From Clostridiales bacterium (lineage in GTDB: Bacteria; Bacillota; Clostridia; Christensenellales; Borkfalkiaceae), in assembly GCA_015069565.1 (NCBI GenBank), contig SVIJ01000016.1:1-33706 (forward strand): DNA of 33,706 nt, in the 5' to 3' direction. Positions within the stretch are counted from its first letter, which is position 1. Every line of letters starts with the position of its first letter. Shown here one piece after another: positions 22,116 through 30,601 of this stretch. Both the position numbers and the translations under genes were made by a program. The notes beneath the pieces were generated by a model. The model ran no database searches. It was not told the origin of the DNA and saw only the letters and a program-made list of their open reading frames with translations.

Positions 22116-24710
22116 ATGGCACTTTCACAAATGATGCAACATTATCTTTCCGTAAAGGACAAGTACCCCGACGCGGTGCTCTTTTACCGTTTGGGTGACT
22201 TTTACGAGATGTTTTTCGACGATGCAATCAAGGTATCGAAAATCTTGGATTTAACCTTGACGGGCAGGGATTGCGGCTTGGAAGAACGCGCCCCGATGTG
22301 CGGTATTCCCTTCCATTCTGCGGATACCTATATTGCAAAGCTCGTAGCGGCAGGCGAAAAGGTGGCGATTTGCGAGCAGTTGACCGAGCCGAAGCCTGGC
22401 AAAGGGCTTGTAGAGCGCGACGTTATCCGTGTCGTTTCGGCTGGTACGTTGATTGACGAAGGGATGCTGGATGAGAAGTCGAATAACTACATTGCTTGCG
22501 TTTACAAGGAAGAAGAAAATTGCTCGGTGGCGTGGACGGATATTACGACGGGTGAGTTTTACGTGCAAGAGTTCTTGGGCGAAAAGTCGGTGGAAGACGT
22601 TATCGGGCATTTGATGAAAATCGGCGCGGTGGAAATCATTTGCAACGACGATATGCTCCTTGCCGCGAAGGATAGGAAGGAAGTTCGTCACAATCTTTTG
22701 CCGCCGTTTTCCTGTTATTTGCCTTGGGCGTTTAACGTAAAGCACGCAGAGAAGAATTTGCTCACGCAGCTTCGCGCGGCGTCGCTTGCGGCGTACGGCT
22801 TTGCCGCAAAGGAAGGAATTATTTCGGCAGCAGGCGCGCTCGTTGAATACCTGCGTGAAACGCAAAAGCACGCTTTGTCCAACTTGAACACAATCAAGCT
22901 CATCAACCGCGACCGTTATATGGTTTTGGATAGCATAGCCGTTCGAAACTTAGAGCTTGTTCGAAATAACTCCGAGAATAAAAAATACGGCTCGCTTTTG
23001 TGGGTTCTGGATAAAACGAAAACGGCGATGGGGGCGCGACTGATGTACAGTATGCTCCTTTCCCCCTTGAAGGATATTTCCGAGATCGAATACCGTCAGC
23101 AGGGCGTTTCGGAGCTTTTCAACGCTTCGGTGATCCGTATGACGATTGCCGATACCTTGAAGGAAGTGAAAGACGTCGAACGTCTTTCGGGGAAGATTTC
23201 TAACGGAAACTTTATGCCGCGCGACTGCGTTGCTCTCTCGTCTTCCTTGCACGCGTTGCCTACGTTGAAGTTTCAGCTCATCGGCTTTACGTCGCAAATT
23301 TTGCAAGACGTTGCAGGCGGACTTCTCGATATGCAACAGCTTGCCGATTTATTAGATGCGGCGATTCATCCCGAGCCGCCTGCGCTTTTGAAGGACGGCG
23401 GCTATATCCGCGACGGCTTCAATGCCGAGCTAGACGAGCTTCGTCAAATGGCGCAAAACAGCCATCAAATCATCTTGGATATGGAAGCGTCGGAACGTGC
23501 TCGTACGGGCATTAAGACCTTGAAAATCGGCTATAACAAGGTGTTTGGCTATTATATCGAAATCACGAACTCGTTTAAGGACCAAGCTCCCCCTGAATAT
23601 ATCCGCAAGCAAACCTTGACGAACGGCGAGCGGTACATCACCGAAGAATTGAAGGTGCTGGAAGAACGCATCTTGACGGCAAAAGAGCGCGCCTTGAAGC
23701 TGGAAGCGCGCATTTACGATCAGCTCATGAACGAGCTTTTCAGCGCGATTGACGAATTGAAAACAATCTCTTCGTCGCTTGCGTTGCTCGATTGCTTGGT
23801 GTCCTTTGCCTCGGTCGCAAAGGAGCGTCGCTACGTTTGCCCGAAGCTTTTGCCAAGCGGCGAGCCGATGAAAATCGTCGAAGGCAGGCATCCCGTTGTG
23901 GAAGCGGTGTCGAAGGAGCGTTTTGTGCCCAACGATACCCTTTTAGATAACGATGAAAACCGTTGTGCAATCATCACAGGCCCGAATATGGCGGGTAAGA
24001 GCACGTATATGCGCCAAGTTGCCTTGATTGCCTTGATGGCGCACGTGGGGTGTTTTGTGCCTGCGAAATCGGCGGAAATCCCCGTGATGGATAGAATCTT
24101 TACCCGCGTTGGCGCAAGCGATAATTTGATTTTCGACCAAAGTACCTTCATGGTGGAAATGACGGAAGTCGCGACGATTTTGCTCAATGCGACGAAGGAT
24201 AGCTTGCTCATTTTGGACGAAGTCGGCAGGGGGACGAGTACCTTCGACGGGCTTTCGATTGCTTGGTCGGTGATCGAGTTCTTGACCGAAAAAATCGGCG
24301 CAAAGACTTTGTTTGCCACCCATTATCACGAGTTGACGCAGCTTGAAAACAATATGGCAGGTATCAAGAATTACAAGGTGACCGTTCGCGAGCTGAACGG
24401 CGCGGTGGTATTCCTGCGTAAGATTGCAAAGGGGGGCGCAAACCGTAGCTTCGGTATCGAAGTTGCTTCGCTTGCAGGTGTTCCCAAGGAAATCACGACC
24501 CGCGCAAAAGCGATTTTGAAGGCACTCGAAAAGAAGGACATCACCAAAGGCGGCGCGGATATCTTTGAAGGAATTGAAGAAGCGGAAGAAGAAAGAGAGC
24601 TTTGCGAAGTGGAAAAGATTTTGGCGGATACGGATTTGAACACCTTATCCCCGATGCAAGCGCTTTTACTCCTTAGTGATTTGAAAGAAAAAGTAAAGAC
24701 GGAGAATTGA
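22116..24710 (+). CDS. mutS: DNA mismatch repair protein MutS
   Basis: MutS recognises mismatches and small loops and recruits MutL. At 864 residues it is of normal MutS1 length. The mismatch-contacting Phe-x-Glu is Phe29-Tyr30-Glu31 in LGDFYEMF. The ATPase has Walker A GPNMAGKST at residues 622-630, Walker B LLILDEVGRGTST, and the ATHYHEL segment. The C-terminal helix-turn-helix region is present (PMQALLLLSDL). A GGTGG ribosome site lies in the 12 bases between miaB and ATG 22116. mutL starts one base after its stop codon, which indicates coupled translation. Confidence 0.99.
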   Translation: MALSQMMQHYLSVKDKYPDAVLFYRLGDFYEMFFDDAIKVSKILDLTLTGRDCGLEERAPMCGIPFHSADTYIAKLVAAGEKVAICEQLTEPKPGKGLVERDVIRVVSAGTLIDEGMLDEKSNNYIACVYKEEENCSVAWTDITTGEFYVQEFLGEKSVEDVIGHLMKIGAVEIICNDDMLLAAKDRKEVRHNLLPPFSCYLPWAFNVKHAEKNLLTQLRAASLAAYGFAAKEGIISAAGALVEYLRETQKHALSNLNTIKLINRDRYMVLDSIAVRNLELVRNNSENKKYGSLLWVLDKTKTAMGARLMYSMLLSPLKDISEIEYRQQGVSELFNASVIRMTIADTLKEVKDVERLSGKISNGNFMPRDCVALSSSLHALPTLKFQLIGFTSQILQDVAGGLLDMQQLADLLDAAIHPEPPALLKDGGYIRDGFNAELDELRQMAQNSHQIILDMEASERARTGIKTLKIGYNKVFGYYIEITNSFKDQAPPEYIRKQTLTNGERYITEELKVLEERILTAKERALKLEARIYDQLMNELFSAIDELKTISSSLALLDCLVSFASVAKERRYVCPKLLPSGEPMKIVEGRHPVVEAVSKERFVPNDTLLDNDENRCAIITGPNMAGKSTYMRQVALIALMAHVGCFVPAKSAEIPVMDRIFTRVGASDNLIFDQSTFMVEMTEVATILLNATKDSLLILDEVGRGTSTFDGLSIAWSVIEFLTEKIGAKTLFATHYHELTQLENNMAGIKNYKVTVRELNGAVVFLRKIAKGGANRSFGIEVASLAGVPKEITTRAKAILKALEKKDITKGGADIFEGIEEAEEERELCEVEKILADTDLNTLSPMQALLLLSDLKEKVKTEN

Positions 24711-24711
24711 T

Positions 24712-26862
24712 ATGGCAAAAATCAATATATTGCCTGCAAAAGTTTACAATCGAATCGCGGCGGGCGAAGTGGTTGACCGCCCGTATTCGGTCGTCAAAGA
24801 GCTTGTCGAAAACGCAGTGGACGCAGGCGCGACGGAGATTGAAATCAGCATCGAAAAGGGTGGGAAGCAGCTCATTCGCGTCGTGGACAACGGCTGCGGT
24901 ATTGCGCGCGACGATTTACAATCGGCGTTCTTGCCGCACGCAACCAGTAAGATTGCAAAGGCGGAAGATTTGGACAGTATCTTAACGCTCGGCTTTCGTG
25001 GTGAAGCGGTGGCTTCCATTTCGGCGGTTTCGCAAATGACAATCACGTCGAAGACGGAAGACGGGGAATGTTATTCCCTTTCCTGCAACGGCGGCGAAAT
25101 GGGCGAAATCATTCAAGCGGCTGGCGATAACGGCACGGACGTGAAGGTGGAAATGCTCTTTTTCAATACCCCCGTTCGTAGGGAATTTATGAAATCGGAC
25201 AGAGCGGAAGAAACGGACATCACCAACTGCGTTTCTCGTTTTATTCTCAATCGTCCGAATATCGCGTTCACCTATTATGCTGACGGAAAGAAGGTTTTGC
25301 AGTCGTTTGGCGGCGGTGAAGAAGAAGCGATTGTAGGCGTATACGGACCTTCGATTTTGCAAAATTGCTATCAAATTCACGCAGAAAAGCACGGGATAAA
25401 AATCCGTGGCTATATCGGCAATCAAAACTTTTCCAAGCCGAATAAGTCCTATCAAAGCGTATTTTTGAACGGTCGTCACGTCGTGAACGCGACCATTTCC
25501 GCAGCGATTTCGGGTGCGTATAACGCATATCTTATGAAACGGCAGTATCCGTTCTACGTCCTTTATATAGACGTTCCCACGCAAATCGTCGACGTCAACG
25601 TTCACCCGAATAAGAGCGACGTTCGCTTTGCGGACAATCAAATGATTTACGGAATTATTTACTCTGTGATTTCCGCCGTTTTGGACGGGCAATCGAAGGC
25701 GATGGAATATATCGTGCCCAGCAAATTTACGGCTGAGCCTGCACCTGCAAAAACGGCAAAAACGGTAGCGGTTGACCTTCCCTTTGCGGAAGTCGCAAAC
25801 GGCGACGGAGAAGCTGACGGGGAAGACGCTACGCCGATTCGTTCTAAAATCGGGTATAAATCCACCCTTTTGGACGAAACGCCGAAGAGCTCGCCCGTGC
25901 TTATGGAAGTGGATAAAAAGATTAGCGCGGATATGGGCTCGGACGATTTAACGAAAATTCCAGGCGTGGAATTGCCTGCCGCCGAAATAGAAGAAAAGGT
26001 TTCCATGGTGGGAAGAAAGGGCTTTATCCCCAAGGAAGAGATTCCCGAATACGTTGGCGAGTTGGTCACGGAAGAAGAACAGCGCGCTCGCGGCTTGTTT
26101 AGAAAATGCGATAGAATCGCGGCGGCGGAGCAGTTAAAGCGGACGAAGTTCCCGAACTCTCATTTCGAGCCGACGGTTTTACGCTTTGAAAGTAGCGAGA
26201 AAAAGCAGGACGCGCCTGACGTTTTCGAAGAAAACAAGCGGTATTTGGAGCAGCTTGAAAAGGAAAACGGTGCAACGCGCATCGAAGTGAAGGATTGCCG
26301 ATACGTTGGCAAGCTTTTCAATACCTATTTGATTTACGAGCGCGAAGACGACGTTTTCATCATCGACCAGCACGCCGCGCATGAGCGCTTGATTTTTGAC
26401 AGGCTGCGTCGTCAAATGGAAAGCAGAACGGTTGCAAAGCAGCCGATGCTCTTGCCGCACGAATTAAAGCTGAATGCCTTTGAAGCGGCGTTTATCGAAG
26501 AGAGAATGGACGATATTATTGCGCTCGGCTTTGATATTACAAAAGGGGAAAACGGCTCGTTTTTTATCTCTTCCGTGCCTATTGATTTGCAGTCGATAAA
26601 GATAGAAGTCTTCTTCAATGAAATCTTGGGGGACATCAGCGGATTTAGAGCCATCAAGCTTGCCGACCTTTTGAAGGATAAGCTCGCGATGGCGGCTTGT
26701 AAAGCGGCGGTCAAGGGCGGCATGGATATTACACAGGACGAAATTGATACGCTGTTCCAGATGATTGACGGCAATATGGGCTTAAAATGCCCCCACGGAC
26801 GTCCTGTTGTGACGAAAATAACGAGAACAGAACTGGAAAAGATGTTCAAAAGAAAATTGTGA
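24712..26862 (+). CDS. mutL: DNA mismatch repair protein MutL (endonuclease type)
   Basis: MutL is a GHKL ATPase that links MutS to strand removal. The N-terminal half has AAGEVVDRPYSVVKELVENAVDAGA with catalytic Glu33, DNGCGI at 59-64 and GFRGEA. The 716-residue protein has a variable linker (about 335-520) and a C-terminal endonuclease domain. That domain carries the metal motif DQHA (552-555) followed by AHE and then RLIFD, where the family motif ends in Glu; the ACKAAVKGG and CPHGRP motifs are intact. It should therefore nick DNA itself, as in bacteria without MutH. One base separates it from mutS and it overlaps miaA by one base (TGATG). Confidence 0.98.
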   Translation: MAKINILPAKVYNRIAAGEVVDRPYSVVKELVENAVDAGATEIEISIEKGGKQLIRVVDNGCGIARDDLQSAFLPHATSKIAKAEDLDSILTLGFRGEAVASISAVSQMTITSKTEDGECYSLSCNGGEMGEIIQAAGDNGTDVKVEMLFFNTPVRREFMKSDRAEETDITNCVSRFILNRPNIAFTYYADGKKVLQSFGGGEEEAIVGVYGPSILQNCYQIHAEKHGIKIRGYIGNQNFSKPNKSYQSVFLNGRHVVNATISAAISGAYNAYLMKRQYPFYVLYIDVPTQIVDVNVHPNKSDVRFADNQMIYGIIYSVISAVLDGQSKAMEYIVPSKFTAEPAPAKTAKTVAVDLPFAEVANGDGEADGEDATPIRSKIGYKSTLLDETPKSSPVLMEVDKKISADMGSDDLTKIPGVELPAAEIEEKVSMVGRKGFIPKEEIPEYVGELVTEEEQRARGLFRKCDRIAAAEQLKRTKFPNSHFEPTVLRFESSEKKQDAPDVFEENKRYLEQLEKENGATRIEVKDCRYVGKLFNTYLIYEREDDVFIIDQHAAHERLIFDRLRRQMESRTVAKQPMLLPHELKLNAFEAAFIEERMDDIIALGFDITKGENGSFFISSVPIDLQSIKIEVFFNEILGDISGFRAIKLADLLKDKLAMAACKAAVKGGMDITQDEIDTLFQMIDGNMGLKCPHGRPVVTKITRTELEKMFKRKL

Positions 26863-27758
26863 TGAGTAAAGTTTTGGTTATATGCGGCTGTACGGCGTCG
26901 GGAAAATCCGCTTTGGCAGTAGAGTGCGCAAAACAACTGAATACCGAGATTATATCCGCGGATTCTATGCAAATCTACAAGGGAATGGACATCGGCACGG
27001 CAAAGCCTACGCAGGAAGAAATGCAAGGGATAAAGCACCACATGATTGACATTGCAAACCCCAGCGTAAAATTTTCCGTAAGCGATTACGAAAAGGCGGC
27101 GTTGCCGATTGTAGAAAAGCTGCTTGCAAAGGGCAAAACGCCGATTGTTTGCGGTGGAACAGGCTTTTATATCAATTCCCTTTTATATAAGAGCCAGTTT
27201 GGCAACGCAGGCGCGGATGAGCGGGTTCGAAAAGAGCTTGAACAGTATGCCGAGCAAAAGGGCAAGGACGCTCTGCACGCGCTCTTACAGGAAAAAGACC
27301 CTGAAAGCGCGGCGCTCTTGCATAGCAACGACGTAAAGCGAGTGATTCGCGCGCTCGAAATCTACTACGTGACGGGTAAAAGAAAGTCCGAGCAACAGGA
27401 CGAGCGCGTTCCAAGATTTGATTTTGCTTGCGTATCCGTCAGCCATCCGCGCGAAGTCTTATACGATAGAATCAACCGTCGGGTGGATATTATGGTGGAG
27501 CAGGGCTTGTTTGACGAGATTGACCGCTTGACGGCGCAGGGCTTGACAATGGAGCATCAAAGCATGCAGGGAATCGGCTATAAAGAGGTGCTGGAAGGCC
27601 AAGAGAAGGGTTGGACGAAGGAAGAAACCGTAGAGCTTATCAAAAAGAATACGCGAAACTACGCAAAACGGCAAATCACCTTCTTTAAGCGTATGGAAAA
27701 CCATACGGTACTCGCGCCGCAGGAAGCGACGGCGGAAAACGTATTGAAATTATTATAA
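26862..27758 (+). CDS. miaA: tRNA dimethylallyltransferase MiaA
   Basis: MiaA transfers a dimethylallyl group to N6 of A37 in tRNAs for UNN codons, giving i6A, the substrate of MiaB. ATG 26862 overlaps the mutL TGA and gives 298 residues, the normal length; longer reading extends into mutL. The P-loop is GCTASGKS at residues 9-16, followed by SADSMQIYKGMDIGTAKPT and the GGTGFYINSLL segment. Co-location with miaB in one operon supports joint production of the ms2i6A modification. No hfq gene follows it, unlike in Bacillus. Confidence 0.97.
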   Translation: MSKVLVICGCTASGKSALAVECAKQLNTEIISADSMQIYKGMDIGTAKPTQEEMQGIKHHMIDIANPSVKFSVSDYEKAALPIVEKLLAKGKTPIVCGGTGFYINSLLYKSQFGNAGADERVRKELEQYAEQKGKDALHALLQEKDPESAALLHSNDVKRVIRALEIYYVTGKRKSEQQDERVPRFDFACVSVSHPREVLYDRINRRVDIMVEQGLFDEIDRLTAQGLTMEHQSMQGIGYKEVLEGQEKGWTKEETVELIKKNTRNYAKRQITFFKRMENHTVLAPQEATAENVLKLL

Positions 27759-27759
27759 G

Positions 27760-27796
27760 TAGTATGTCAGACATAGGTATTATGCGTGACATACTA
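27760..27796. promoter_or_regulatory. TATGTC half-site cluster ahead of the PLP enzyme gene
   Basis: TAGTATGTCA (27760-27769) and TGACATACTA (27787-27796) are a perfect 10-bp inverted repeat. A third half-site, GACATA at 27770-27775, forms its own dyad with the first (TATGTC-A-GACATA, 27763-27775). The cluster begins right after the miaA stop and ends 14 bases before the next start codon. It could be a protein operator or two alternative RNA hairpins. No T-run follows, so it is not a standard terminator, and I see no convincing promoter around it. Confidence 0.5.
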
Positions 27797-27810
27797 ATAA
27801 AAGGAAAGAT

Positions 27811-29037
27811 ATGACGATTAAAGAACTTATTTATGAAAGCGAGCAAGCGCTTGCAAAAAACTTCGCGCTTGCCGATGAGATCAGCGAATATAACCAAGAA
27901 AAGGTTTTGAAGGCGTTTGCAAACCGTTCGATTGCCATTCGGCATTTCAACGGCTCGACGGGGTATGGCTATGGCGATGAAGGGCGGTTTGTGCTCGGTC
28001 AGGTCTATGCGGATTCTCTCGGCGCGGAAAGCGGCATCGTTTCCCCTGCAATTTTGTCGGGAACGCACGCTTTGGCTGTGGCGCTCTTTGGCGTGCTTCG
28101 CACGGGCGATAGCGTGCTGTGTGTTTCGGGGATGCCTTACGATACTATTCGCGGCGTAATTTACGGCGAAGGGAACGGCTCGCTCAAAGACTACGGTATT
28201 TCCTTTGATTGTACCGATTTAACGGACGACGGCAAGTTTGATAAGGCGCAAATTCAAGCGGATATGGCAAAAATCGGCTCGTCCTTGAAGATGATTTACA
28301 TTCAGCGCTCGCGCGGATATGAGCTCCGTGATGCCTTTACCGTGGCGGAAATCGGTGAAATTTGCGATTTTGTCCGTGGTTTGGGCTTTGAAGGCTGTAT
28401 TTTTGTAGATAATTGCTATGGGGAGTTTGTGGAAAAGCAAGAGCCTTGTGACGTCGGCGCGGACGTGGCGGTTGGGTCGCTCATCAAAAATCCTGGCGGT
28501 GGGCTTGCGCCTACGGGCGGTTATATCGTCGGCAAGGAAGAGTATATTGATTTAATCGGTAGAAGATTGACCGCGCCGTCCATTGGCAACGAAGTCGGCT
28601 CGTACGCGTATGGCTACCGTTTGTTCTATCAAGGCTTATTCCTTGCGCCGCATACGGTAAATCAAGCCATCAAAGGCAGTCTTCTCATCGGGAAATGTAT
28701 GGAAAAGCTTGGCTATGAGAACTTCCCTAAGCTTGATAAAACGCCTGCGGACATTACGCGCGCGATTCGTTTTGATACGGCAAAACAGCTTTGCGATTTT
28801 ATTCAGTCGGTACAGGAAGCGTCGCCTGTTGATAGCTTTGTCACCTTAGAGCCGTGGGATATGCCTGGATATGATAGCAAGGTGATCATGGCGGCAGGGT
28901 GTTTTGTGGAAGGCGCGTCCATCGAACTTTCGGCAGATGCGCCCGTAAAAGAGCCGTACACGGCGTATTTCCAAGGCGGTTTGACTTATGAACATTGTAA
29001 ATATGCCTTGAAAAAGATGCTCGAAAAGTTGATTTAA
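27811..29037 (+). CDS. PLP-dependent methionine gamma-lyase-like (aluminium resistance family, YnbB-like)
   Basis: The 408-residue protein belongs to the PLP fold-type I family annotated as aluminium resistance or methionine gamma-lyase-like proteins (Bacillus YnbB). The segments HFNGSTGYGYGDEGR, SGTHALAVALFGVLRTGD and the presumed Schiff-base lysine Lys226 in GSLIKNPGGGLAPTGGYIVG are typical. FVDNCYGEF (about 198-206) would hold the aspartate that contacts the pyridine nitrogen. The true substrate of the family is not well established; a C-S lyase-type reaction is inferred. AAGGAAAG precedes ATG 27811. In Bacillus the homologue also lies near miaA, so the location is ancestral. The miaA gap holds a repeat cluster that may regulate it. 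Confidence 0.88.
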   Translation: MTIKELIYESEQALAKNFALADEISEYNQEKVLKAFANRSIAIRHFNGSTGYGYGDEGRFVLGQVYADSLGAESGIVSPAILSGTHALAVALFGVLRTGDSVLCVSGMPYDTIRGVIYGEGNGSLKDYGISFDCTDLTDDGKFDKAQIQADMAKIGSSLKMIYIQRSRGYELRDAFTVAEIGEICDFVRGLGFEGCIFVDNCYGEFVEKQEPCDVGADVAVGSLIKNPGGGLAPTGGYIVGKEEYIDLIGRRLTAPSIGNEVGSYAYGYRLFYQGLFLAPHTVNQAIKGSLLIGKCMEKLGYENFPKLDKTPADITRAIRFDTAKQLCDFIQSVQEASPVDSFVTLEPWDMPGYDSKVIMAAGCFVEGASIELSADAPVKEPYTAYFQGGLTYEHCKYALKKMLEKLI

Positions 29038-29048
29038 CCAAATTCTAC

Positions 29049-29080
29049 TTTGCGTAGAGTGTAAAAACGCAAAACTCTAC
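29049..29080. other. Interleaved inverted repeats in the gap before the XRE gene
   Basis: TTTGCGT (29049-29055) can pair with ACGCAAA (29067-29073), and GTAGAGT (29054-29060) with ACTCTAC (29074-29080). The two helices share bases 29054-29055 and are interleaved, so they exclude each other in full form. A smaller ACCC/GGGT hairpin follows. No T-run is present. The rest of the 101-base gap shows no convincing promoter; CGGAG near 29128 is the ribosome site of the next gene. Confidence 0.45.
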
Positions 29081-29138
29081 CCCTTGTGGGTGCAATTTTC
29101 TTTCATTTTTTTGTAGTATTAAAGTACGGAGAACGCAA

Positions 29139-29777
29139 ATGGACCAACAAAAAATCGGACAATTTATCGCGGAAATGCGGAAAGAGCAGGGTTTAACGCA
29201 AAGAGAGCTTGCGGAAAAGCTGCTTATTACCGACAAAACGGTGTCGAAATGGGAATGCGGAAAGGGTTTGCCCGACGTATCCTTGATGATACCGCTTTGC
29301 CAGATTTTGCAGATAAGCGTAAATGAGCTTTTGACGGGAAGACGTTTGCAAAGCTCCGAATATCAACAAAATGCGGAGAAAAATTTAATGAAGTTAATCA
29401 ATGAAAGAGAGCACGCAAAACGTAGCCTTTGGCTTGGGATTGTGGCGGTAGTTTCTACCTTCTTGGCAGGGTTTACCTTGATAATGGTTTCTGGATATCT
29501 TGAAATGGAAGACTGGCAACGTATCGTATTGGTCGTTATCGCGTTCATTGCGATTGTGGCAGGGATAACGGTTGCTGTCGTTTTGGAAGTGCATAGCGGC
29601 GCATTTGAGTGCGCAAAGTGCGGTAAGCGTTTTATGCCCAAGATGGGCGCATACATTGCAGGAATTCACACGGCTACTCGTCGCCATCTGAAATGTCCCT
29701 ATTGCGGTGAAAAGAGTATGTGTATTCGTAGATTTTCCTTGGAAATGGAAGAAGAACAGGAAGAAAGGAAGGAATAA
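29139..29777 (+). CDS. XRE-family regulator with two membrane helices and a zinc ribbon
   Basis: Residues 4-65 form a Cro/C1-type helix-turn-helix (IAEMRKEQGLTQRELAEKL, TDKTVSKWECGKGLPD), a widespread Bacillota type. Two hydrophobic helices follow at about 97-118 and 129-150, so the protein is likely membrane-bound with both ends in the cytoplasm. The C-terminal part has two CxxC pairs, Cys158/Cys161 and Cys186/Cys189, suggesting a zinc ribbon, then an acidic tail. The stop codon overlaps the start of the next gene (TAATG), so the two are translationally coupled. This looks like a membrane-linked or metal/redox-responsive transcription factor; its targets are unknown. Length is 212 residues. 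Confidence 0.85.
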   Translation: MDQQKIGQFIAEMRKEQGLTQRELAEKLLITDKTVSKWECGKGLPDVSLMIPLCQILQISVNELLTGRRLQSSEYQQNAEKNLMKLINEREHAKRSLWLGIVAVVSTFLAGFTLIMVSGYLEMEDWQRIVLVVIAFIAIVAGITVAVVLEVHSGAFECAKCGKRFMPKMGAYIAGIHTATRRHLKCPYCGEKSMCIRRFSLEMEEEQEERKE

Positions 29778-30565
29778 TGTTGCACGAAATGAAGCTAAAA
29801 CCTGCGCCGTTTGCGGCTATCAAAAGCGGTGTAAAGGACATTGAAATGCGCTTGAACGACGAAAAGCGCCAAGCGGTCAAAGTGGGGGATACCGTTCGTT
29901 TTACGAATACGGAAACGGGGGAAGCCTTGCTTTGCGTTGTGCTTGCCCGTCACGAATATCCCACCTTTGCAGGGATTTATGCGGCTTTTGATAAAACTCG
30001 CTTGGGGTATATGGAAGGGGAAACGGCAAAGCCCGAAGATATGTCGCAATACTATCCCGAAGACGAGATTGCAAAATGCGGCGTTGTCGGGCTGGAAATT
30101 TGCCTGATGTCGAAGGTTTGGAATGGGCTTTTAGTCGATTATGGAATTTGCCCAACCTGTTTTGACCGTGAAAATAACGGCGCGGTTTATGGGGATATGT
30201 CCGAGATGCTTATTTATAAGGACAATGATATTGAATGTTTATTCGTTGCAAAACCGCGTGCAAGGGGGCATATTATCATTTCGACGATAGAGCATTATAA
30301 GGATGCGAGCGAGCTTCCTGGAAATCTTTGCTGTAAGGTATTTGTTTTTGCAAGGGATCTAATGCAAATTTTGAAAAAAGAATTACCGTGCGAAAGTGTT
30401 TATCTGTGTTCAATGTGCGATGGACCGATGAACCATTTTCACCTGCAACTGATTCCGCGTTATGCGGAAGAAAAGCGCGGTTCGACGAACTTTGTCAAAC
30501 CGCGCGGCGAGTATGTGAAAGATGAGAAATTGTTAGAGCGAATAAAAAAATTGCTGAAAAAATAA
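29777..30565 (+). CDS. ASCH-like/HIT-like fusion protein
   Basis: The N-terminal roughly 110 residues look like an ASCH (PUA-like, RNA-binding) domain: MKLKPAPFAAIKSGVKDIEMRL, VKVGDTVRFTN, and the YPTF and SQYYPEDE stretches. Residues about 118-262 are a HIT-fold domain with Cys125/Cys128 (CPTC), His173 in a position used for zinc in HIT and GalT proteins, and the triad-like segment HFHLQ (His220, His222, Gln224). The third histidine of a HIT hydrolase is glutamine here, the HxHxQ form seen in GalT and Ap4A phosphorylase nucleotidyltransferases. A nucleotide-transfer or phosphorolysis role tied to RNA is possible but unproven. It overlaps the XRE gene by one base and ends at a bidirectional terminator. 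Confidence 0.8.
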   Translation: MLHEMKLKPAPFAAIKSGVKDIEMRLNDEKRQAVKVGDTVRFTNTETGEALLCVVLARHEYPTFAGIYAAFDKTRLGYMEGETAKPEDMSQYYPEDEIAKCGVVGLEICLMSKVWNGLLVDYGICPTCFDRENNGAVYGDMSEMLIYKDNDIECLFVAKPRARGHIIISTIEHYKDASELPGNLCCKVFVFARDLMQILKKELPCESVYLCSMCDGPMNHFHLQLIPRYAEEKRGSTNFVKPRGEYVKDEKLLERIKKLLKK

Positions 30566-30599
30566 AAAAAACGGCTGTCCATATCGGATAGCCGTTTTT
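30566..30599. terminator. Bidirectional terminator between ASCH-HIT gene and ung
   Basis: CGGCTGTCC (30572-30580) pairs with GGATAGCCG (30586-30594), with one G-T pair on the plus strand. A run of A residues precedes and a run of T residues follows, so it can stop transcripts from both convergent genes. Confidence 0.9.
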
Positions 30600-30601
30600 A
30601 T

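Noticed and set aside
29049-29080. H-type pseudoknot riboswitch
   Set aside because: Connecting loops of about zero bases are geometrically implausible; alternative hairpins fit better, and no known riboswitch consensus is seen.
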